A stretch of DNA of 19,209 bases from an uncultured Thalassospira sp. (GCA_946885765.1 CAMPHD010000018.1:1-19209), one strand, 5' to 3'. Shown: positions 1 to 6,565, counted from the stretch's first letter. The notes: generated by a model from the letters alone, not told the origin. Numbers and translations: made by a program.

Positions 1-14
1 GCAGAGGATTTCCC

Positions 15-629
15 ATGTTCCATCGCGAAAACATCTGCCGCCCGAAATCAAATGTCGCTGCTATCCCCACCGCCACCAACGTCAACAATGCCCGCCGCAT
101 GGCACTGGCGACCAGTGCCACCACGGCAGCCCTGCTTGCCCTTGGTGCGGCGATGGCGCTTGTGCCCGGCCATGCCAGGGCGGGCGAGGAAGCCCAATCA
201 AGCTTTATCAATACCAGCGGTGCGGAAATCGGAACACTGACGGTCAATGGCGTGCCGGATGCCGCGATCCTGAAGATCGAACTTCGTGACCTTCCTCCCG
301 GGCAGTGGGTGGCATTTCATATCCATGAAAACGGGGAATGCGATGCGAAAGGAGGCTTCAAATCCGCCGGCGGCCATTTCAACCCGACCAACAAAGCCCA
401 CGGCCACGAATTCGCCGACGGCCCACATGCGGGCGACATGATGAACCAGTATGTCAATGACAAGGGCGAACTTTACGCCCAGATTCTCAATAACGCCGTG
501 CGCTTTGACGGCACCGGCGAAACCGACATCCACGGCAAGGCCGTCATCATCCATGCCGGTGCGGACGACTATAAATCCCAGCCCTCAGGCGATGCCGGGG
601 ACCGGATTGCTTGTGCGGTGATTAAATAG
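15..629 (+). CDS. sodC: Periplasmic Cu/Zn superoxide dismutase
   Basis: Converts superoxide to oxygen and hydrogen peroxide in the periplasm. The 204-residue product shows the complete Cu/Zn SOD ligand set: H102 and H104 in HIHENGECD and H180 in IIHAGADDY for copper, H121 in AGGHFNP as the bridging ligand, and H130, H138 and D141 (GPHAGD) for zinc. C109 and C200 are placed for the conserved disulfide. An export signal runs from about residue 27 (RRMALATS) through a hydrophobic stretch to a likely cleavage site after HARA (about residue 56). The 28 residues before M29 are unusual. ATG 15 has an AGAGGA-like ribosome site just upstream, whereas M29 (position 99) would give a normal-length signal peptide, so the start is not settled. 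It stands alone: a 137-base gap separates it from the methyltransferase and no partner gene is visible. The family assignment is very secure. Confidence 0.96.
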   Translation: MFHRENICRPKSNVAAIPTATNVNNARRMALATSATTAALLALGAAMALVPGHARAGEEAQSSFINTSGAEIGTLTVNGVPDAAILKIELRDLPPGQWVAFHIHENGECDAKGGFKSAGGHFNPTNKAHGHEFADGPHAGDMMNQYVNDKGELYAQILNNAVRFDGTGETDIHGKAVIIHAGADDYKSQPSGDAGDRIACAVIK

Positions 630-676
630 AAGACGAATCATGCGCCACTTAGGCGTTGCTCCACTTTTCAAAAGAA

Positions 677-689
677 ACTAGCTCCTAGT
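677..689. repeat. Small palindrome in AT-rich leader
   Basis: ACTAG-CTC-CTAGT, a 5-bp inverted repeat, lies in the AT-rich stretch (about 650-766) between sodC and the methyltransferase gene. It could be part of a promoter or operator for the downstream gene. At this length it could also be chance. Confidence 0.25.
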
Positions 690-766
690 AAATCGGTGAC
701 ATCTTGCAACGATCTAGGTTTACATCCAATAGTTTCATCTCCTTAATTTTGAAGAGCATTTTTAAA

Positions 767-1609
767 GTGTGGCACCACCTCTCCTCAGACTGGCTGAACT
801 GGGCGGATCAACTCGCGCCCGCAGCACAGAAGATCAACCGGCATCTGATAGACGCACTCGATCTGCCCGCTTTGGCGCGGGCCGCCGACGGGCGGGGATT
901 GGCCGTGCTTGATCTGGCGTCCGGGGTCGGGGAACCGGCCTTCGGGATCGCGCGCATGCTGGTTGGCGAGGGCGCCCCCACCCTACACGGCCATGTGATC
1001 GCCTCCGACATCGTGCCGAGCATGTGTACCGGACTGGCGGAGCGCGCCGGGTCGGAGGGGACTGGCAATCTGTTGGTGGTTGCCGCCGATATGGAAAAGC
1101 TGCCCTTTGGGGCGGGTACGATGGATGCGATTTCGTGCCGGTTTGGCGTGATGTTCTGCAATGATCCCGATGCCGCGCTTGGCGAGGCCAACCGCATGTT
1201 GCGTACCGGGGGCCGGGCGGCTTTCATGTTATGGGCGCCGCTGGTCGATAATCCGTTATTTGCCGCCATGGATGGGGTTCTGGGCAATATGCTGGGCACC
1301 GGGTTTGCCGATGCGGGGCTTGATCTGTTTGGCTTTGCCGATCCCACGTCGGCGACTGCACGCATGGCGCGGGCCGGGTTTGGCGATATCACCGTCACCA
1401 CCCATAATCCCGCCGGGCGCATCCCGGAACGCACGGCATTCTGGAAGCCGCAGATGGAAATGCTGTTTGGGCCGCAATTACGTGCCGCCACGGATGCGGA
1501 ACGCGGGGCGATTGATGCTGCGATGTTCGAAGCCCTTCGTCCTTATGTGACGGACGGGCATTTTCAGGTTCCGATTTGTTTTCATGTACTTGTCGGGGTG
1601 AAGGGGTAA
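767..1609 (+). CDS. Class I SAM-dependent methyltransferase
   Basis: A Rossmann-fold methyltransferase of the UbiE/Methyltransf_11 type; substrate unknown. Counting from GTG 767 (280 residues), motif I VLDLASGVGEPA lies near 47-58, an acidic residue follows the second strand in IASD near 81, AADMEKLPF near 106-114 is the adenine-side motif, and RFGVMFCNDPDAAL followed by MLRTGGRAAF is the motif IV/V region. The frame is open further upstream, to TTG 749 and TTG 704. I chose GTG 767 because the encoded upstream part does not look like the family, the family normally begins near the VWHHLSSDWLNWADQ segment, and a purine run GAAGAG lies at 751-756. The ribosome site is weak, so the start is uncertain. 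The gene stands alone between sodC and the que genes, and the context does not reveal its target. A biosynthetic or detoxifying small-molecule methyltransferase is the safest reading. Confidence 0.85.
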   Translation: MWHHLSSDWLNWADQLAPAAQKINRHLIDALDLPALARAADGRGLAVLDLASGVGEPAFGIARMLVGEGAPTLHGHVIASDIVPSMCTGLAERAGSEGTGNLLVVAADMEKLPFGAGTMDAISCRFGVMFCNDPDAALGEANRMLRTGGRAAFMLWAPLVDNPLFAAMDGVLGNMLGTGFADAGLDLFGFADPTSATARMARAGFGDITVTTHNPAGRIPERTAFWKPQMEMLFGPQLRAATDAERGAIDAAMFEALRPYVTDGHFQVPICFHVLVGVKG

Positions 1610-1611
1610 AC

Positions 1612-1633
1612 CTGCCGCAAAAGCAGCGTTTTT
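1612..1633 (+). terminator. Weak Rho-independent terminator candidate
   Basis: CTGC (1612-1615) can pair with GCAG (1623-1626), followed after CG by five T residues (1629-1633), just past the methyltransferase stop. The stem has only four base pairs, so termination would be weak at best. Confidence 0.3.
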
Positions 1634-1674
1634 CCCTTGATTTCCGTACTCCTTCGTGTCAAACCGCGCGCCTT

Positions 1675-1693
1675 GGAAGGGATGTTTCCTTCC
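1675..1693 (+). other. Hairpin upstream of the queC leader aptamer
   Basis: GGAAGG (1675-1680) pairs perfectly with CCTTCC (1688-1693) across a 7-base loop. It has no T tract, so it is not an obvious terminator. It ends exactly where the candidate preQ1-binding pseudoknot begins, so it may insulate or stabilise that structure in the queC leader. Confidence 0.35.
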
Positions 1694-1726
1694 CCTGTCG
1701 TAGCACCAGGTTAAAAACACGAAAGA
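1694..1726 (+). promoter_or_regulatory. Candidate preQ1-I riboswitch before queC
   Basis: The queC leader can form an H-type pseudoknot of the preQ1-I kind. P1 is CCTG (1694-1697) with CAGG (1707-1710). The loop TCGTAGCAC holds a U directly after P1, a G at 1703, and a C at 1706 immediately before the 3' strand of P1, the position of the ligand-pairing C in preQ1-I aptamers. An A-rich tail TTAAAAACAC (1711-1720) follows, in which C1720 can pair with G1703. TCGT (1698-1701) can alternatively pair with ACGA (1719-1722). The only purine-rich ribosome site, GAAAGA at 1721-1726, sits in the pseudoknot's 3' end, nine bases before ATG 1735, so ligand binding would block translation. The fit to the gene's pathway product is strong. 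The short P1 and the lack of a covariance search keep this tentative. Confidence 0.55.
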
Positions 1727-1734
1727 CATGACAT

Positions 1735-2478
1735 ATGAAGACGATTGTCGTCTGCTCTGGCGGGCTGGATTCCGTCACGCTGGCCCATAAGGTCGCGGCC
1801 GAGCATAAACTGCATTCCCTGATTTCGTTTGATTATGGCCAGCGCCATAAAAAGGAACTTGATTACGCCGCGCGTGCCGCACGCGATCTTGGCGTCAAAC
1901 ATCACATTGTCGATCTGACGCCAGTTGGCGCACTGCTGACCGGGTCGTCATTGACATCTGATGATATCGATGTGCCCGACGGCCATTATGCCGAAGAAAC
2001 CATGCGCATCACCGTGGTTCCCAACCGGAATGCCATCATGCTTGCGGTGGCGTTCGGGGCTGCGGCATCGGCCGGGGCGGATGCGGTGGCGGCCGCCGTT
2101 CATGGCGGGGATCATTTCATCTATCCCGATTGCCGTCCCGATTTCATCAAATCGTTCCAGACGATGCAGAACCACGCCCTTGAAGGTGTGCGTGACGTGT
2201 CGCTTTATACGCCGTTCGTGAATGTATCAAAGGCCGATATCGCGCATGAGGCCGGGCGTCTTGGCGTTCCGATTGGTCGCACATGGTCGTGCTACAAGGG
2301 TGGTGAAACCCATTGCGGGCGCTGCGGCACCTGTGTCGAGCGGCGCGAGGCGCTTGAACTTGCCCGTGTGCCCGATCCGACGGTCTATGTTGATCGCGAT
2401 TACTGGAAACAGGCAAGGGCGGAGCATATGGCGCGCAGCCTTGGGGCAGAGGCGGAAGTACAACCCTCCGGGGACTAA
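1735..2478 (+). CDS. queC: 7-cyano-7-deazaguanine (preQ0) synthase QueC
   Basis: Makes preQ0 from 7-carboxy-7-deazaguanine and ammonia with ATP, the last step to the queuosine/deazaguanine precursor, in the cytoplasm. The 247-residue protein begins MKTIVVCSGGLDSVTLA, with the ATP pyrophosphatase P-loop SGGLDS at 8-13. Four cysteines, C186, C194, C197 and C200, in SCYKGGETHCGRCGTC form the zinc site. SFDYGQRHKKE near 31-41 and VVPNRNAIML near 94-103 are further family signatures. Length is normal. It is the first of three consecutive preQ0 genes (queC, queD, queE), separated from queD by 201 bases that carry REP-like palindromes. Its leader has a candidate preQ1-I riboswitch overlapping a weak ribosome site, suggesting feedback by the pathway's own products. 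Confidence 0.97.
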   Translation: MKTIVVCSGGLDSVTLAHKVAAEHKLHSLISFDYGQRHKKELDYAARAARDLGVKHHIVDLTPVGALLTGSSLTSDDIDVPDGHYAEETMRITVVPNRNAIMLAVAFGAAASAGADAVAAAVHGGDHFIYPDCRPDFIKSFQTMQNHALEGVRDVSLYTPFVNVSKADIAHEAGRLGVPIGRTWSCYKGGETHCGRCGTCVERREALELARVPDPTVYVDRDYWKQARAEHMARSLGAEAEVQPSGD

Positions 2479-2508
2479 AGCCGCTAGACCGAGCATGGTG
2501 GGGCACGA

Positions 2509-2534
2509 TGGATGCCCGCTTTGGCGGGCATGAC
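2509..2534 (+). repeat. REP-like palindrome, copy 1
   Basis: ATGCCCGC (2512-2519) pairs perfectly with GCGGGCAT (2524-2531) over a TTTG loop, flanked by TGG on the left and GAC on the right. It is the same type as the element at 2562-2588 but in the opposite orientation. Minus-strand translation through it gives MPAKAGIH, a phrase that recurs wherever this kind of repeat is read as protein, which fits a dispersed genomic repeat. Confidence 0.75.
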
Positions 2535-2561
2535 AAAGGTAAGGTAATACCCCCCAAAACC

Positions 2562-2588
2562 GTCACTCCCGCGCAGGCGGGAGTCCAG
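2562..2588 (-). repeat. REP-like palindrome, copy 2 (inverted)
   Basis: ACTCCCGC (2565-2572) pairs perfectly with GCGGGAGT (2577-2584) over a GCAG loop, flanked by GTC on the left and CCA on the right. Read on the minus strand it matches the first copy's plan TGGA..CCCGC....GCGGG..TGAC. The two copies, 27 bases apart and head to head, form a BIME-like unit in the queC-queD spacer. It could attenuate or process the transcript between the two genes, or be neutral. Confidence 0.75.
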
Positions 2589-2679
2589 TCTTTCGCACCG
2601 CAGACTCATAGACAAAACCAATCCGGCCGCAAGCCCTCCGCCGCATCGCGGGCACGGGCGCGCCGTATCGAAAGCCATT

Positions 2680-3039
2680 ATGATGTTTACCATCACCAAA
2701 CAATTCGCCTTTTCCGCCAGCCATCAGCTGGCCGGGCTTGATTCCGACCACCCGTGCGTGCGCCTGCACGGGCATAATTACATTGTCGAAGTCGAGCTTC
2801 GCGGTGCGGAGCTTGATGCGCGGGGGTTCGTACGCGACTACCGCGAACTCGCCCCACTCAAGGAAATGATCGACGACGAGTTCGATCACCGTCACCTGAA
2901 CGAGGTCCTTGGCCACGATCACGCCACCGCCGAACGGCTGGCCCTGTTCTTTTACGAATGGGCGCATGACCGCTGGCCCGAAGTCAGCGCGGTACGGGTT
3001 TCCGAAACCCCGAAAACCTGGGCGGAATACCGGCCATGA
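2680..3039 (+). CDS. queD: 6-carboxy-5,6,7,8-tetrahydropterin synthase QueD
   Basis: Converts 7,8-dihydroneopterin triphosphate to 6-carboxytetrahydropterin, the second step from GTP to preQ0. The 119-residue product has the full 6-pyruvoyl-tetrahydropterin-synthase-like site: zinc histidines H15 (FSASHQL), H30 and H32 (LHGHNY), nucleophilic C26 (HPCVRLHGH), the D69-H70 pair in FDHRHLNE, and E109 in [13 protein letters not shown]. Two adjacent ATGs (2680 and 2683) are possible; [10 protein letters not shown] from 2683 matches the usual family start. It is translationally coupled to queE, whose ATG overlaps this gene's stop (ATGA). The preceding 200 bases carry a REP-like pair, so queC and queD may be less tightly coupled than queD and queE. 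Confidence 0.96.
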   Translation: MMFTITKQFAFSASHQLAGLDSDHPCVRLHGHNYIVEVELRGAELDARGFVRDYRELAPLKEMIDDEFDHRHLNEVLGHDHATAERLALFFYEWAHDRWPEVSAVRVSETPKTWAEYRP

Positions 3040-3821
3040 GCGGGACGGGGCTTGCGCCTGAGCTTGGAACAGAACTGGCATCCGATAAAATCCGCATATC
3101 GGAAATTTTCGGGCCGACCGTGCAGGGCGAAGGGGCGCTGATCGGCATGCCAACGGTGTTTGTCCGCACCGGGGGCTGTGATTTTCGCTGTTCATGGTGC
3201 GATACGCTTTATGCCGTCGATCCGGCCTTTCGCGCCGACTGGAAACCGAATACGGCGACCGAGGTCATGGATCGCGTCCGCACCCTTTCGGGTGGCAAGC
3301 CGATCCTTGTGACCCTTTCGGGCGGCAACCCGGCGATCCAGCCGTTGGGCGGGTTGATTGCGCTTGGCAAACGCGATGGCTTTACCTTTGCCATCGAAAC
3401 CCAGGGCAGCATCGCACGTGACTGGTTTGCCGATCTTGATTACCTGACGCTAAGCCCCAAACCGCCAAGCAGCAGTACTGATTTTGACCCGCGTGCCCTT
3501 GCCGCCTGCATTAATGCTGCGTGCGCCAATGGCGTGCTTGACGGTCCGGCGATCACGCTTAAATTCCCGGTCCGCGATGATGCTGATCTGATGTTTGCCG
3601 ACCACGTCCGCAAACTGCACCCCGATATCCCGGTCTGCCTGCAACCGGTCAATACCACACCTGCCGAGCCACACCCGGACGGGGCGAATGGCGTTGATAT
3701 TGCGGGACTGACGGAACGCTATCGCTGGCTGGTGGATCAGGTATCAGAACGCGGCTGGTTTAACATCCGCGTCCTGCCGCAATGGCACGTCCATGTCTGG
3801 GGCAACCTGCGCGGGGTGTGA
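3036..3821 (+). CDS. queE: 7-carboxy-7-deazaguanine synthase QueE (radical SAM)
   Basis: Radical SAM enzyme that contracts 6-carboxytetrahydropterin to 7-carboxy-7-deazaguanine, between QueD and QueC. In the 261-residue protein, [12 protein letters not shown] (22-33) is the family N-terminal signature. The cluster-binding cysteines C48, C52 and C55 lie in [11 protein letters not shown], a CX3CX2C arrangement. The usual GGEP turn appears as [10 protein letters not shown], a variant I associate with one QueE subgroup. LSPKP appears in the middle and [15 protein letters not shown] near the end, both typical. The start at ATG 3036 overlaps the queD stop by four bases, implying translational coupling. 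About 15 residues precede the conserved core, slightly longer than minimal. Confidence 0.96.
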   Translation: MSGTGLAPELGTELASDKIRISEIFGPTVQGEGALIGMPTVFVRTGGCDFRCSWCDTLYAVDPAFRADWKPNTATEVMDRVRTLSGGKPILVTLSGGNPAIQPLGGLIALGKRDGFTFAIETQGSIARDWFADLDYLTLSPKPPSSSTDFDPRALAACINAACANGVLDGPAITLKFPVRDDADLMFADHVRKLHPDIPVCLQPVNTTPAEPHPDGANGVDIAGLTERYRWLVDQVSERGWFNIRVLPQWHVHVWGNLRGV

Positions 3822-3847
3822 TTTTCGGCTGTCGCTTTATGCGATAG

Positions 3848-3884
3848 GGCGGGAACATCGCTCTCCTAAGGATGCGAACCCGCC
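3848..3884 (+). other. Extended hairpin downstream of queE
   Basis: GGCGGG (3848-3853) pairs with CCCGCC (3879-3884). Inside, CATC (3856-3859) can pair with GATG (3871-3874). No T run follows, so it may be a 3' mRNA stabiliser rather than a terminator. Confidence 0.4.
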
Positions 3885-3897
3885 AGATCGCTAACTG

Positions 3898-3916
3898 AAT
3901 GCCTGCCGCATTTTTT
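3898..3916 (+). terminator. Probable terminator of the que genes
   Basis: AATGC (3898-3902) and GCATT (3908-3912) form a 5-bp stem over CTGCC. The 3' side merges into a run of six T residues (3911-3916). It lies 77 bases beyond the queE stop, after a larger hairpin. The stem is short and AT-containing, so efficiency is uncertain. Confidence 0.4.
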
Positions 3917-4065
3917 CTTATTTCGTCCTCATATCCCGCCAAACAGAACCACCCCATTTGCGAAATTGCGAGGCACTCACCATATTTAAGAGAGAAAGCC
4001 GGTTTGATTTCTCGCGCAGGGCGTACACAAAGACCGGCAATCATGCTGTTTTGGGGCGAGCAGGA

Positions 4066-4080
4066 GCGGATTAAATCCGC
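4066..4080. repeat. 15-base palindrome GCGGATTAAATCCGC
   Basis: A perfect 7-bp inverted repeat around a single central A, 74 bases before the small gene at 4155. The near-absent spacer is better suited to a dimeric repressor site than to an RNA hairpin. No regulator can be assigned. Confidence 0.4.
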
Positions 4081-4154
4081 CCGTTACACGGTCGCGCGAA
4101 ACTGCCGGAAGCTTGACGTTTGGCCTGTTCCGGAAGCCCGAAGGAGCCATGATC

Positions 4155-4505
4155 ATGACGATCACCCGCACCACGCATCGCAGTGTTACCTTCTATCACC
4201 CGTTTCGTCTGACCGGGCATGACCGGCTGTTTCCGCCCGGCATTTACGAGGTCGAAACCACTGAGGAACTTGATGCGATGGCCGCCACCCGGACCTATAA
4301 AAAGATCGAATGCCGCATCCCGGTTCTGGTCGAAGGCAGCCGCGACATGGAGGAAGAGACCCTGATTGTCGATCCCGTCGCTCTTGATGCGGCACTGGTT
4401 CTTGATGCCGATCCGCTGCGCGAGGAAGAACGAGAGGCTCTTCTCGGCAGGCCAGACACCCCCGCCAAACCGCCGATTGCCAATGGTGCCGCCAGCCAGC
4501 ATTAG
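4155..4505 (+). CDS. Small uncharacterised protein
   Basis: A 116-residue soluble protein with no signal peptide or membrane segment. I do not recognise a named family with a function. The N-terminal half (RTTHRSVTFYHPFRLTG, then PPGIYEVETTEELDAM) resembles small conserved alphaproteobacterial proteins that share an 'F-x-H-P-F ... P-x-G-x-Y-x-V-E-T' pattern. The C-terminal half is acidic and ends in a Pro/Ala-rich tail. The start is decided by the ribosome site AAGGAG at 4141-4146: ATG 4155 is eight bases away, while in-frame ATG 4149 is only two away and TTG 4113 has none. Its stop overlaps the stop of the minus-strand membrane methyltransferase gene by four bases (TTAG, 4502-4505), so the two transcripts converge with no terminator between them. 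Confidence 0.7.
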   Translation: MTITRTTHRSVTFYHPFRLTGHDRLFPPGIYEVETTEELDAMAATRTYKKIECRIPVLVEGSRDMEEETLIVDPVALDAALVLDADPLREEEREALLGRPDTPAKPPIANGAASQH

Positions 4506-5233
4506 GGTAAATACACCAGCGGCGTGATCCAGTCCTGTTCCTGCATGACTTTTATCCCCTCCAGCAGCGGCCCGGCGATCAGGAACCAGCAGCCATCGCG
4601 AATGGTGCGCAGGAAAACGGGTGGCTGACAGATCAGCGGGCTTTCATCGCGCCATCGGAAAGTTGCCGGGCGAAATCGTGGCACCGTAATCAGGTAACGG
4701 TAATATCGCGAGCCGAAACTCTGCTTTAACACCGCTTCCTCGCGCAAGGTCACCTCGCGCAGGACAATCCAGCAGATAATGGCAAACAGTCCGGCAATCA
4801 CAAGGCTGCCGCTTTGCGCGCCCACGCCGAATGCACCGATGATCGAAAACAGATAAAGCGGATTGCGGCACAGGGAATAGGGACCGGTCATCACAAGTTC
4901 GGTCTTTTTGCGCCCGCCGATATAAAGCGCGCACCAGCCACGCCCCACGATGCAGATCAGGATGGCGATAATCCCGGTCGCCTCGATCACATCATGGATG
5001 TTTGTTGTGCGTTGCCAGCTTGCCTGTGCGAGCATCACCAAAAGAAGCATCATCAGACCGCCGATCCGCAAGGTCCGTTTGCGGATACGCTGCACGTTCT
5101 GCAGACCATCATCATGGTCCTCGGCGGCGTTTATGACGGTGCCTTCTCGAATGACCGTGTTTCGGTCATTATTTTCGCCGGGTTTGCTACTGGCATTATG
5201 GCTGGGCTTGAAATGGTTTTTCGGTTGGATCAT
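4502..5233 (-). CDS. Isoprenylcysteine methyltransferase-like membrane protein
   Basis: A membrane methyltransferase of the ICMT/phospholipid-methyltransferase superfamily. In the 243-residue product a polar N-terminus (1-55) precedes hydrophobic segments at about 58-71, 83-98, 124-140 and 142-158. The signature TGPYSLCRNPLYL is at 116-128, and the SAM-site region EVTLREEAVLKQSFG...YYRYLITVPRFRP at about 160-189 carries the conserved E, G, Y and P. Bacterial members methylate varied small molecules or lipids, so the substrate here is unknown. It is the last gene of a minus-strand series after two membrane AraC-type regulators, only 39 bases from the nearer one, so co-transcription is likely. 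Its start codon abuts a perfect 9-bp hairpin, with the ribosome site AGGAA in the loop. A later start at M61 is possible but would remove the first membrane segment. Confidence 0.82.
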   Translation of the reverse strand: MIQPKNHFKPSHNASSKPGENNDRNTVIREGTVINAAEDHDDGLQNVQRIRKRTLRIGGLMMLLLVMLAQASWQRTTNIHDVIEATGIIAILICIVGRGWCALYIGGRKKTELVMTGPYSLCRNPLYLFSIIGAFGVGAQSGSLVIAGLFAIICWIVLREVTLREEAVLKQSFGSRYYRYLITVPRFRPATFRWRDESPLICQPPVFLRTIRDGCWFLIAGPLLEGIKVMQEQDWITPLVYLP

Positions 5234-5266
5234 GTTGGCAGGTTCCTGTTTTGAAATCCTGCCAAC
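5234..5266 (-). promoter_or_regulatory. 9-bp hairpin at the methyltransferase start codon
   Basis: GTTGGCAGG (5234-5242) and CCTGCCAAC (5258-5266) are perfect inverted repeats with a 15-base spacer, filling most of the 39-base gap between the regulator's stop and the methyltransferase ATG (complement of 5231-5233). In the minus-strand RNA the stem ends immediately before the AUG, and AGGAA, the only ribosome-site-like sequence, lies in the loop beside the stem. No T tract follows on either strand, so a terminator is unlikely. A translational control hairpin or a DNA operator are the two readings. Confidence 0.6.
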
Positions 5267-5272
5267 CCTGCC

Positions 5273-6565
5273 CTATTGCGCTACGTCCGACGTCCGGCCC
5301 TGCCCATCCGGCCCGTCCGGTGTCACTCCGGACGCTTGCGATTCTGCGACGGCCCGCGCGTTCGCCCGCACCGCACTTGGCGTATCCCCGGTCAGCTTTT
5401 TGAACGCCAGATTAAAGGTCGATTTCGAATTGAAACCGACACTTAGCGCCACATCCAGGATGGTGCGGTCCGGCTCGGCAATCAGTACCGCACGGGCTTC
5501 CTTGATCCTCGCCCCATTGACATAATCAAAGAAATTCTGCCCGATATGATGGTTCAAAACATAGGATAACTGATTGGGTGAAACCCCGATGGCACGGGCA
5601 AGCTTCGGAAGCGAAACCAGCGGGTCCAGCAGCAGATCTCCGCGCTTGCGAATCTCATCAAGCCGCCTTCGCGCCAATGCCACGCCGTCATCGTCAAGCA
5701 ACGGTCGTGTAATCGGCTCCGCCTCGAAACCCGTTAGAGAAGGCGCAGCAGGAACCACCGCCGAAACAGCGCTGTTTCCTGAACCTTGTACGGGTTGTAT
5801 CAGGTCCTCGTCACCTTCATCCACCTCACCGTCGCCCGGCCAATCGGGCATGACAAACAAAACCGGCTGGGTCGCAATCTCATAGCTAAGCGCGAACAGC
5901 AGTAGCAAAAATGCCACCCCTGTTGCTGACATAGCCAAGTCTTCAACATAGAAAAATGCCGCAATCTTACCCATAAGGGCTGTCAGGAAGATCAGGCTGA
6001 CACCACCGAGAATGACCGCCATCCAGCGACGCATCGCGTTGCGATCCGCTCCGAGCTGTTCCTGTGCCTGACGGAAATACCGATGCGCCACCTTCCAGAT
6101 CAGCAAAACATAAGTCCCCGCCTGCGCGAAAATCGCAAACCAGCAAAAACTGCTGATGGCGGCAGGAACCGTAAAACTATGTTGGAAATTATCAGAAATG
6201 GGCATGCCATTGGTGATCGACCATGCCATGAGGTTCAGAACCACACCTGCCAACACAAAATGTACCCAGGGCTGACGTGACGGGACGCCAGAAACTTCGC
6301 GGAAGTAAAGATAAACAGCCGGGGCAATAAGGAAATTGACCGGAATGAATATCATTTCGACAACCTGATAGCTCTGCGGGGAAAAGAATACCTCGGCGAC
6401 ATCTTCGAACAGATTGAACGCCACGGAAGTCAGAAAAAGCATCATCCAGCGATTGGCGCGGAACGCGCGCGCGCCTTCGGAACGCAACAGCAGGCAAAGG
6501 AATGCTGCCTGCGCGATGCCAGCTACGGCCACAATCAGATCAAGATAGTCATATATGTCGTTCAT
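5273..6565 (-). CDS. Membrane-tethered AraC-family regulator (copy 1)
   Basis: A 430-residue one-component regulator that appears anchored in the inner membrane. Seven hydrophobic segments lie at about 8-28, 38-54, 68-88, 101-118, 134-157, 182-200 and 211-229. A polar Pro/Asp-rich linker follows (about 240-300), then an AraC-type double helix-turn-helix domain: LDEIRKRGDLLLDPLVSLPK opens it, the first HTH is SLPKLARAIGVSPNQLSYVLN (318-338), and the second is in RTILDVALSVGFNSKSTFNLAF (367-388) with the typical GF.S.STF...FK..TG.TPS ending. The signal sensed by the membrane part is unknown. It is a tandem duplicate of the gene at 6652-7941 and lies 39 bases before the membrane methyltransferase. 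The start ATG 6565 has only a weak AGG-type ribosome site. The fold call is secure; the role is not. Confidence 0.88.
   Translation of the reverse strand: MNDIYDYLDLIVAVAGIAQAAFLCLLLRSEGARAFRANRWMMLFLTSVAFNLFEDVAEVFFSPQSYQVVEMIFIPVNFLIAPAVYLYFREVSGVPSRQPWVHFVLAGVVLNLMAWSITNGMPISDNFQHSFTVPAAISSFCWFAIFAQAGTYVLLIWKVAHRYFRQAQEQLGADRNAMRRWMAVILGGVSLIFLTALMGKIAAFFYVEDLAMSATGVAFLLLLFALSYEIATQPVLFVMPDWPGDGEVDEGDEDLIQPVQGSGNSAVSAVVPAAPSLTGFEAEPITRPLLDDDGVALARRRLDEIRKRGDLLLDPLVSLPKLARAIGVSPNQLSYVLNHHIGQNFFDYVNGARIKEARAVLIAEPDRTILDVALSVGFNSKSTFNLAFKKLTGDTPSAVRANARAVAESQASGVTPDGPDGQGRTSDVAQ

Larger units (their letters stand above)
3822..4154. other. Intergenic region after queE
   Basis: This 333-base stretch separates queE from the small gene that starts at 4155. 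I see a long imperfect hairpin (3848-3884), a short hairpin followed by six T residues (3898-3916), a 15-base palindrome (4066-4080), and an 8-base direct repeat CCGGAAGC at 4105-4112 and 4130-4137. An open frame from 3899 crosses it but has no ribosome site, no family resemblance, and runs through these structures, so I do not call a gene. A promoter for the small gene is expected here, but no convincing -35/-10 pair stands out. Confidence 0.5.

Noticed and set aside
2509..2588. CRISPR-like repeats
   Set aside because: Only two inverted, not direct, copies and no regular spacers.
2484..2741. Open frames on both strands across the queC-queD spacer
   Set aside because: They run through the two REP-like palindromes and only reproduce the repeat's characteristic translation (MPAKAGIH, SRLRGSDG); no ribosome site or family match.
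2563..3195. Minus-strand open frame (210 residues)
   Set aside because: It lies opposite queD and the start of queE, both with full active-site motifs.
3899..4222. Plus-strand open frame (107 residues) upstream of the small gene
   Set aside because: No ribosome site, overlaps the better supported gene at 4155 in another frame, and crosses hairpin and palindrome structures.
5258..5266. Terminator reading of the hairpin between the regulator and methyltransferase genes
   Set aside because: No T tract on either strand and the start codon abuts the stem, so a control element is more likely.
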